Source: Streptomyces sp. WZ-12
Lineage (GTDB): Bacteria; Actinomycetota; Actinomycetes; Streptomycetales; Streptomycetaceae
Length of the DNA stretch: 64,000 bases
Reading direction: 5' to 3'
Assembly (NCBI RefSeq): GCF_028898845.1
Contig: NZ_CP118574.1
Span: forward strand, 8,853,001 to 8,917,000
The notes beneath the pieces were generated by a model. It had not been told where the DNA came from and searched no databases. It saw only the letters and a list, made by a program, of their open reading frames with translations. The translations under genes were made by a program, and so were the position numbers. Shown here in pieces: positions 58,027 to 64,000 of this stretch (position 1 is the stretch's first letter; each line of letters opens with the position of its first letter).

Positions 58027-58689
58027 TTGCGTTACGCCATCGTCACCGACCTCCACGGCGACCTCGCGGCCCTGTGCCGGGTCCTCGCCGACGTCGCCCG
58101 CGAACAGGTCGACCAAGTGCTGTGCCTGGGCGACGTCTTCGAGTGCCACATCAGCAAACGGGACCGCGCCGACTACGCGTTCGGGTCCGTCGCGGAGGTC
58201 TTCGACCAGGTCCCGGAGTTGGTCGCACGGCTCGACGGGGCCGTGGTCGTCCGCGGCAACCAAGAGGAACGGATCGCCTCCCTCGTGCCGGACCACGCCC
58301 TGCCCGCCTGGTCCCGCGCCGTGCTCGGCGCCCCGCTGGAGCACCGCACCCCGTTCGCCACCTACTGCCACGGCCACTCACTGCCGTGGCAGCAGGTGGA
58401 ACCGGGCAAGTGGTGCCCGCTGGACGCCGAGTTCGCCGGGCGCGCCCTCGTCCACGGGCACCACCACCGCAGCGCGGTGCACCGGCTGCCCGGCACCGGG
58501 CGCGCCTGGCGGGACGTGACCACCTTGCCGTTCCGCTACGGCGAGCCGGTGCCCCTCACCGCCGGCCACCGCTACCTGGTCAACGTCGGCCAGGTCCGGG
58601 GTGCCGACCCGAACTGGGCGGTCATCGACGAGCGGGCGGCGACCGTCACCTACCACCGACCCGCCCCACAACCTACGGAGCGCGCATGA
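58027..58689 (+). CDS. Calcineurin-like metallophosphoesterase with TTG start
   Basis: 220 residues from TTG 58027 (the only start before the domain). Metal motifs: VTDLHGDLAAL (D8, H10), LCLGDVFE (GD), VVRGNQEER, and LVHGHHHRSAVH. The usual GNHD/E motif, whose His is catalytic, reads GNQEE, so activity may be altered. The family cleaves phosphomonoesters or nucleotides. In the cluster it could remove a phosphate from an intermediate. It lies 3 bases after the glutaredoxin stop and overlaps the ATP-grasp gene. Confidence 0.85.
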   Translation: MRYAIVTDLHGDLAALCRVLADVAREQVDQVLCLGDVFECHISKRDRADYAFGSVAEVFDQVPELVARLDGAVVVRGNQEERIASLVPDHALPAWSRAVLGAPLEHRTPFATYCHGHSLPWQQVEPGKWCPLDAEFAGRALVHGHHHRSAVHRLPGTGRAWRDVTTLPFRYGEPVPLTAGHRYLVNVGQVRGADPNWAVIDERAATVTYHRPAPQPTERA

Positions 58690-59843
58690 CCCGGCAGGTC
58701 CTCCTGCTCAACTCCGACAAGCCCGAGGCGCTACGAGCCCTCGCGCACCGCCCCGACCTGCGGGTCCGGGTGATCACCCGGGAAAGCTACGCACCGCTCT
58801 ACGCCGGCCACGACACCGTCTGCATCGACAGCTTCGAGGATCTCGCCCAGGTCGAACGGGCCGCCTACGACCTCACCCGCGGCGCCCCCGTCGACCACGT
58901 CATCGCCGCCACCGAGAAGAGCATCGTCCCGGCCGGCCTGATCCGCTCCCTGCTCGGTGTCCCGGGTCCCACCTTCGACGAGGCCCTGTGGTCGGCACAC
59001 AAGCGCGCCATGAAGCAACGACTGCGCGCCGCCGGCCTGACCGTCACGGACTTCGCCCAGATCACCAGCGTCGACGAGATACCGACCGCGGCGCGCACCA
59101 CCGGCTGGCCGGTCGTCGCCAAACCGGTACTGGGATCGGGCACCCGCTGCACCCACCGCATCGACTCCGCCGAGGAGTTCGCCCGGCAACGCGCCGCGGG
59201 CACCCTCGACGACCTGGCGGACCGCGGGCTACCCGTCCAGGTGGAACGCCTGGTGGACGTCGTCGGCGAATACCACTGCGACGGCATCGTGCGGGACGGC
59301 GGGGTCACGTTCGCCGCGACCTCCCGCTACTTCGCCCCGCTGCTGACCGTCCAGGCACCGCTGCGCGGCGGCCACCTCGTCGACCCCGCCCACCCGCTCG
59401 CCCGCCAACTGCCCGGCCTGCTCCAGGAGGTGGCACAGGCCCTCCGCATCCGGGACGGCGTCCTCCACCTGGAGGTCTTCGAGACGGCCGACGGCCCGGT
59501 GATCGGCGAGGTGACCACCCGGCCACCCGGCTCCGGCGTGCCCCGGTTGTGGCAACGCGCCCTCGGTATCGACCTGTGGGCGGAGTTCATCCGCGCCGCG
59601 CTCGGCGAGGAACCCGCCTGCACGGCGCCCCGGCAACCCGACCGGATCCACGCCTGGACCCACCTCCCCGACACCCCGGGACTCCTGGACTGGCTCATCC
59701 GAGCCGACGGCGTCCGCGCCGCACTGCCGCCCGCCGAAAACGGCTCCGCGCACATCGAGGTCCAGTTCACCGCGCCCGACGCGGAACAGGCCGGATTCCG
59801 CCAGGCCCGGCTGCACGCGCTCGCGGAGGCGGCCCGCACGTGA
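58686..59843 (+). CDS. ATP-grasp peptide ligase of the phosphonate operon
   Basis: 385 residues from ATG 58686. ATP-grasp elements: GWPVVAKPVLGSGTRCTHRIDS (Lys and glycine loop), LPVQVERLVDVVGEYHCDGIV, and the Mg site GVLHLEVFETADGPVIGEVTTRPPGSG. Such ligases couple amino acids one at a time; in rhizocticin loci an ATP-grasp enzyme links Arg or other residues to APPA. It therefore probably masks the phosphono amino acid as a di- or tripeptide for export and uptake by target cells (inference). Overlaps both neighbours. Confidence 0.9.
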   Translation: MTRQVLLLNSDKPEALRALAHRPDLRVRVITRESYAPLYAGHDTVCIDSFEDLAQVERAAYDLTRGAPVDHVIAATEKSIVPAGLIRSLLGVPGPTFDEALWSAHKRAMKQRLRAAGLTVTDFAQITSVDEIPTAARTTGWPVVAKPVLGSGTRCTHRIDSAEEFARQRAAGTLDDLADRGLPVQVERLVDVVGEYHCDGIVRDGGVTFAATSRYFAPLLTVQAPLRGGHLVDPAHPLARQLPGLLQEVAQALRIRDGVLHLEVFETADGPVIGEVTTRPPGSGVPRLWQRALGIDLWAEFIRAALGEEPACTAPRQPDRIHAWTHLPDTPGLLDWLIRADGVRAALPPAENGSAHIEVQFTAPDAEQAGFRQARLHALAEAART

Positions 59844-61108
59844 GCCGCCTCCTCGCCACCGCACTGCCCGCCCCCGGGACGCCGCGCCTGCTGGCCGCCT
59901 CCTGGCTCGTCAACACCATCGGCAGCGGCCTGTACCTTCCCACCAGCTCGCTGTACTTCACCCGCGTCGTCGGCCTCCCCGTCACCCGGGTCGGCATCGG
60001 CCTCACCGTCGCCGGGCTGGTGGCCCTCGCCGGCGCCGTGCCGATCGGCAACCTCGCCGACCGGCACGGCCCCCGGCGGGTCTTCGCCTGCGTGCTGGTG
60101 GTGCAGTCCGCGGCCATGCTCGCCTTCACCGTCGTCCGCTCCTTCCCCGCCTTCCTGGCCTGCGCGTTGCTGTTCACCCTCGCCGACCAGGGCAGCAACG
60201 CGGCCCGCGGCGCACTGGTCGCCGCGGCCGGCGAGGGTGCCGAACGCGTCCGCCTCCGCGCCTACCTCCGCGTCGTCACCAACCTCGGCATGGGCGCGGG
60301 CGCCGGCCTGGCCGCCCTCGCCATCCAGGCCAACAGCCCTCTTTGGTATACCGTCCTGATCGCGGTGAACGCGGCCACCTTCCTCGGCGCCGCGGTGCCA
60401 CTGCGCTGGCTGCCCCCGGACACCGGCCGCCACCCCGCCACCGACGCTCCGCACTCCCCACCGGTCTCCCGCTGGCACGTGCTCCGCGACACCCGCTACG
60501 TATGCACCACCGCCCTCTGCGGCGTGCTCAACCTCCAACTCCAGGTGATCTCCTTCGCCGTTCCGCTCTGGGTCGCCGACCACACCTCCGCCCCGAAGGC
60601 GATGGCCTCGGTGATCGTCGTGGTCAACGCGGTCATGGTGGTGCTCTTCCAGATGCGCGCCAGCAGGGGAGTCGAGGACGACGCCCGCGCCGCCGCCCTC
60701 TGCCGACGCGCCGGCGTCGCCCTGCTCGCCGCCTGCGCGGTGGTCACCCTCACCAGCGGCCGCGGCCCCGCGCCCACCATCGGACTGCTCCTGGTCTTCG
60801 CGGTACTCCTCACCCTCGGCGAACTCTGGACCTCCGCCGGCGGCTTCGGCCTGAGCTTCAACCTCGCCCCCGAATCCGCCCACGGCCAGTACCAGGGCTT
60901 CTACTCACTCGGCAAGGGCTCATCCCAGGCGGTGGCCCCCTCCCTCCTGGCCGCCCTCTGCCTGGGCGGTCACACCACCGCCGGCTGGCTCGCCCTCGGC
61001 GCCCTCTTCGCCACCGCCGGCCTGCTGATGCCGATGGTGGTCCACCGCGCACCCGTCGCCCGCCCCTCTGGGCGACCCGACCCCCTCACGCCACCTGGAG
61101 CTCCCTGA
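59840..61108 (+). CDS. MFS transporter, probable phosphonopeptide exporter
   Basis: 422 residues from GTG 59840 (GTGA overlap). Twelve hydrophobic segments are visible; GNLADRHGPRRVFA is the conserved MFS loop between helices 2 and 3. LLFTLADQGSNAARGALVA and YQGFYSLGKGSSQAVAPSLL resemble drug/peptide efflux members. Being the last gene of a strictly coupled 11-gene operon with PepM, it is most likely the exporter of the finished product and so gives self-resistance. Its 3' end overlaps the convergent gene at 61086 by 23 bases. Confidence 0.93.
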   Translation: MSRLLATALPAPGTPRLLAASWLVNTIGSGLYLPTSSLYFTRVVGLPVTRVGIGLTVAGLVALAGAVPIGNLADRHGPRRVFACVLVVQSAAMLAFTVVRSFPAFLACALLFTLADQGSNAARGALVAAAGEGAERVRLRAYLRVVTNLGMGAGAGLAALAIQANSPLWYTVLIAVNAATFLGAAVPLRWLPPDTGRHPATDAPHSPPVSRWHVLRDTRYVCTTALCGVLNLQLQVISFAVPLWVADHTSAPKAMASVIVVVNAVMVVLFQMRASRGVEDDARAAALCRRAGVALLAACAVVTLTSGRGPAPTIGLLLVFAVLLTLGELWTSAGGFGLSFNLAPESAHGQYQGFYSLGKGSSQAVAPSLLAALCLGGHTTAGWLALGALFATAGLLMPMVVHRAPVARPSGRPDPLTPPGAP

Positions 61109-61724
61109 CCGCACCCCTCGACAGACCGACCCGCACCAGCGCAGCGGCCAACCTGGCGTCGTCCTCCGGCCGCACCAACTCGCCCAACCCGCGCGCCGTA
61201 TGCGGCAATCCCAGCTCCTTGGCCGTCGCGCGGCTCCGCTCGTCGAAGAACGGACGCAACCCGGGCCACACGGCCTGCACCTCCCGGCAGAAGATGCCCG
61301 CACCGACCGGCCCGATCCGAGGAACCTCCTGCACCAACTCCGCCAACTTCCCCCGCTCCCCGCCGACTTCCTCCCGCATCCGCCGGAGATCGCCGTGCCA
61401 GCGGTCGAGCACGAACTCCGCCCCCCTGCCCAGGGCGGTCGCCGTGCTCTCGTCGTAGCGGACGTAACGGGCCCGACCCAGCGCGTCCACCCGCACCTGC
61501 CAACCGGAGTCCGCCATCGCCCGCGGCGTCCGCAAGCCGGCCGCGAAGAGCTCCCGGGCGGCACCGGCGGCGATCTCCGCCTTGATCCGGATCGAGCACA
61601 GCACCGTCAGCACCAACAACTGGTACAGCGGCGCGGGTTTGTCCCGCAGCGCGATGCCGGCCTCCTCGGCGTACGTCCGGCCGTACGCGGACAACAACTC
61701 GGCCACGGTCTCATCGGAGTTCAT
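61086..61724 (-). CDS. HhH-GPD-type DNA-repair-like protein
   Basis: 212 residues. The helix-hairpin-helix is VQEVPRIGPVGAGIFCREVQ, as in endonuclease III/DNA glycosylase-type proteins; LLVLTVLCSIRIKAEIAAGAARELF is the usual first helical block. The C-terminal 4Fe-4S cysteines are absent, and the catalytic Lys of true glycosylase/lyases is not evident, so it may be a non-catalytic or monofunctional relative. Actinomycete chromosomes often carry it near NHEJ genes; here a LigD remnant follows. ATG 61724 has no strong ribosome-binding site. Confidence 0.82.
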   Translation of the reverse strand: MNSDETVAELLSAYGRTYAEEAGIALRDKPAPLYQLLVLTVLCSIRIKAEIAAGAARELFAAGLRTPRAMADSGWQVRVDALGRARYVRYDESTATALGRGAEFVLDRWHGDLRRMREEVGGERGKLAELVQEVPRIGPVGAGIFCREVQAVWPGLRPFFDERSRATAKELGLPHTARGLGELVRPEDDARLAAALVRVGLSRGAVRELQVA

Positions 61725-61800
61725 CCCGCACCTCGCCCTCGTCCGGCCCCTCCACGGGGCCCAACCACTCCTCGACAGCTCAACTCACCTCATTTCCCGG

Positions 61801-62295
61801 CTACTTGCGCAGACCCGCCAGGCGTCGACGGGCCGGTTTGAGGGAACGCCCACGGAGGTTGCCGCCCCGCCAGGCATCGGCCTTGAGGAGCTGCTCCGCG
61901 CAAGCCGGCGTCCAACGCCCGGGGGTGAGCTCGGGATCGTCCACCTCGGCCCAGCCCACCGGGGCGGCGACGGGCGCGCCGGGCCGGGCCCGCACGGCGT
62001 AGGGGGCGACGGTGATCTGGGCGTAGGCATTGCGTTGGAGGTCCAGACACAGGCGGCCCCGGCGGGCCCGTTTGCTCTGCTCGGTGGTGAGTTTGGTCGG
62101 GATGGCGAGCCGCCAGGACCTCGGCGAGCTCGCGGGCGAAGGCACGGACGTCATCGAAGCCGGCACGACAGCCACGGTGCGGTAGTACCCGGCCGGCTCG
62201 GCCTTGGTGATGCCGTCCCCGGGGAACAGCACCTTCTCCGGCCGGTAGATCTCCACGGTCCTACCGCCGGCCCGCAGTTTCTCGACGGCGCTCAT
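61801..62295 (-). pseudogene. Decayed LigD polymerase-domain (PrimPol) gene
   Basis: The start is a LigD polymerase domain: [24 protein letters not shown], then GYYRTVA. Normally about 150 residues follow before the next conserved block; here they are missing. The block [21 protein letters not shown] then appears in another frame, and after a second shift the first frame resumes with [42 protein letters not shown] and [11 protein letters not shown] to a normal end. So a large internal deletion plus a frameshift have removed the catalytic aspartates. The intact gene would have taken part in non-homologous end joining. Confidence 0.85.
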
Positions 62296-62596
62296 CGCTC
62301 CTCCCTGGGCCAGAACGGTGCCACTGGGCCGCGGCGGCTCGACGGAGCGGGAGAGGGGCCCCGAATTTCAGCGTAGGGGGTGGGGCCGGCGGCGGCCACG
62401 TCGACTGCGGAACGGAACGAACCAACCGCGCACCGTACCCCGGCGCCCCCTCGCCCACCGCCACCGATTGGCCGTAAGGAAAGGGAGAAGGGGGTGATAC
62501 CGGTGTGGCGTCGGGCCGGTCGCGTCGGCGAGCCGCTACACACGAAAAGCGCTGTCGCGCCGGAGGAAGTCCCGGTCACCGTGCCCCGGAGGAGCC
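62296..62596. other. Divergent region before ctaD
   Basis: 301 bases. It holds the remnants of the LigD promoter and the ctaD promoter. GGAGGAG lies 4 bases before the ctaD ATG. No other gene is supported. Confidence 0.5.
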
Positions 62597-64000
62597 ATGT
62601 CGCAAGTGGGCCACACCCCTCACCGCGCACCGTTGGATTCGCCCACCAATCCACGGGTCCGCACGGGCGGCCGGATCAGGAAATACTTCACGACCACCGA
62701 TCACAAGGCGATCGGCAACATGTATCTGGTCACCGCCTTCGGCTTCTTCCTATTCGCCGGGCTGCTGGCGATGATGATGCGCGCGGAACTGGCGCAGCCC
62801 GGAATGCAGTTCTTCAGCCACGAGCAGTACAACCAGCTCTTCACCATCCATGGCACGGTGATGATGCTGCTCTTCGCGACGCCCACGTTCGCCGGATTCG
62901 CCAACGCCGTCATGCCGTTGCAGATCGGCGCACCCGATGTCGCCTTTCCCCGACTGAACGCGATGACGTACTGGTTCTTCCTCTTCGGCGGGCTGATGGT
63001 CGTCTCGGGCCTCGTCGTTCCCGGCGGGGCGGCCTCGTTCGGCTGGTTCGCCTACGCCCCGCTGAACCGCGCCGACCACACGCCGGGCGCGGGCGGCGAC
63101 CTGTGGGCGGCCGGGCTGGTGGTGGCCGGCCTCAGCACCGTGCTGGGCGCGGTCAATTTCATCGCCACCATCATCACGCTCCGGGCCCCCGGCATGACGA
63201 TGTTCCGGATGCCGATCTTCACCTGGAACATCCTCTTCACCTCGATCCTGGCCCTGCTCGCCTTTCCGGTCCTGACCGCCGCGCTCCTCGCCCTGCTCGC
63301 GGACCGGAAACTCGGCTCCCACGTCTATGACCCGGCGAACGGCGGGGCGTTGCTCTGGCAGCACCTCTTCTGGTTCTTCGGCCATCCGGAGGTCTATATC
63401 GTCGCCCTGCCGTTCTTCGGGGTGGTGAGCGAGATCATCCCGGTGTTCAGCCGGAAACCCACCTTCGGATACATGGGCATGGTCGGCGCGACGATCGCCA
63501 TCACGATGTTGTCGGCGACGGTGTGGGCGCACCACATGTTCGCCACCGGCGGGGTCCTGCTGCCGTTCTTCTCGCTGATGTCCTTCCTCATCGCGGCACC
63601 GACCGGCGTGAAGTTCTTCAACTGGATCGGCACCATGTGGCAGGGCAGCCTCTCCTTCGAGACGCCGATGCTCTGGTCGATCGGATTCATGGTGACGTTT
63701 CTCTTCGGCGGACTGAGTGGGGTGTTGATCGCCTCACCACCACTCGACTTCCACGTCACCGACAGCTATTTCATCGTCGCGCATCTGCATTACGTCCTGT
63801 TCGGCACCATCGTCTTCGCCACCTTCGGCGGCTTCTACTTCTGGTGGCCGAAGTGGACCGGCAAGATGCTCGACGAACGCCTGGGAAAGGTGCACTTCTG
63901 GATCCTGTTCGTGGGATTCCAGACGACCTTCCTCGTCCAGCACTGGTTGGGCGCGAGCGGCATGCCGCGCCGCTACGCCGACTACCTCCCCGCCGACGGC
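62597..64000 (+). CDS. ctaD: Cytochrome c oxidase subunit I (3' end outside window)
   Basis: At least 468 residues from ATG 62597. Heme-copper oxidase landmarks: [10 protein letters not shown] (low-spin heme His), [17 protein letters not shown] (Cu-B His cross-linked to Tyr), WAHHMFATG (two Cu-B His) and [12 protein letters not shown] (high-spin and low-spin heme His). About ten membrane helices are present; the last one or two lie beyond the edge. It reduces oxygen to water and pumps protons in the aerobic chain. Other cta/qcr genes are not in the window, so this may be a second, isolated ctaD copy, as seen in many Streptomyces. Confidence 0.96.
   Translation, partial: MSQVGHTPHRAPLDSPTNPRVRTGGRIRKYFTTTDHKAIGNMYLVTAFGFFLFAGLLAMMMRAELAQPGMQFFSHEQYNQLFTIHGTVMMLLFATPTFAGFANAVMPLQIGAPDVAFPRLNAMTYWFFLFGGLMVVSGLVVPGGAASFGWFAYAPLNRADHTPGAGGDLWAAGLVVAGLSTVLGAVNFIATIITLRAPGMTMFRMPIFTWNILFTSILALLAFPVLTAALLALLADRKLGSHVYDPANGGALLWQHLFWFFGHPEVYIVALPFFGVVSEIIPVFSRKPTFGYMGMVGATIAITMLSATVWAHHMFATGGVLLPFFSLMSFLIAAPTGVKFFNWIGTMWQGSLSFETPMLWSIGFMVTFLFGGLSGVLIASPPLDFHVTDSYFIVAHLHYVLFGTIVFATFGGFYFWWPKWTGKMLDERLGKVHFWILFVGFQTTFLVQHWLGASGMPRRYADYLPADG

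Overview
The window is about 72% G+C by eye, with strong G/C third-codon bias, many GTG starts, GTGA/ATGA stop-start overlaps and leaderless promoters. It carries actinomycete hallmarks: a conservon operon, a DasR-type operator before a chitinase gene, Zur boxes, and an ECF42 sigma/DGPF pair. It is almost certainly a Streptomyces or close relative (Kitasatospora, Streptacidiphilus) chromosome segment. I see no rRNA, tRNA, CRISPR array or intact insertion sequence.

Layout. 1-6.6 kb: scattered accessory genes (MBL hydrolase with divergent MmyB-type regulator, thiol peroxidase tpx, a WXG100/EspC-like protein, LysR regulator, a secreted intradiol dioxygenase with a chitin/cellulose-binding module, FhuF-like Fe-S protein). 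6.7-9.7 kb: cobalamin riboswitch and BtuFCD-type corrinoid importer. 9.7-15.6 kb: a second cobalamin riboswitch with a mini-ORF, then a tightly coupled valine/isobutyrate degradation operon (mmsA, acyl-CoA dehydrogenase, 3-hydroxyisobutyryl-CoA hydrolase, mmsB, enoyl-CoA hydratase). 15.8-21.6 kb: YbdK/GCS2 ligase with a possible leader peptide, a tandem-duplicated P-loop protein, a Tat-exported aerolysin/ETX-MTX2-like pore-forming protein, and small hypothetical and lipoprotein genes. 22.1-24.9 kb: a self-sufficient P450 chain (ferredoxin, ferredoxin reductase, P450), followed by a broken MBL gene. 26-31 kb: GH19 chitinase, TetR regulator, methyltransferase, VOC protein, DGPF protein and ECF42 sigma factor. 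31.1-35.4 kb: Zur-box-controlled metal ABC importer with two permeases plus zur. 36.1-40.5 kb: conservon cvnABCDE whose P450 lacks the EXXR motif. 40.6-43.8 kb: a 564-residue orphan and an SDR.

44.2-61.1 kb is the most interesting part and looks like natural-product biosynthesis. A leftward operon (44.2-49.1 kb) encodes a PP-loop enzyme, an ATP-grasp ligase, a stand-alone class II glutamine amidotransferase, a 2-oxoglutarate/Fe(II) oxygenase and a YbaK-type editing protein, all overlapping by a few bases. After a LysR/EamA pair, a rightward operon (52.0-61.1 kb) encodes split phosphonopyruvate decarboxylase, a DRE-TIM aldolase, PEP mutase (diagnostic EDKQFPKLNS), an HPr-kinase-like P-loop protein, a UPF0047 protein, a class V aminotransferase, a glutaredoxin-like protein, a metallophosphoesterase, an ATP-grasp ligase and an MFS exporter. 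The gene set and order match my recollection of rhizocticin/plumbemycin-type loci, which make the threonine-synthase inhibitor L-2-amino-5-phosphono-3-pentenoic acid and ligate it into small peptides. I infer that this is a phosphonopeptide cluster; the leftward operon may tailor the peptide or be a separate, unassigned pathway.

61.1-64 kb: an HhH-GPD-type protein, a decayed LigD polymerase-domain gene, and the start of cytochrome oxidase subunit I (ctaD), which runs off the right edge. The MBL gene at the left edge is also incomplete.
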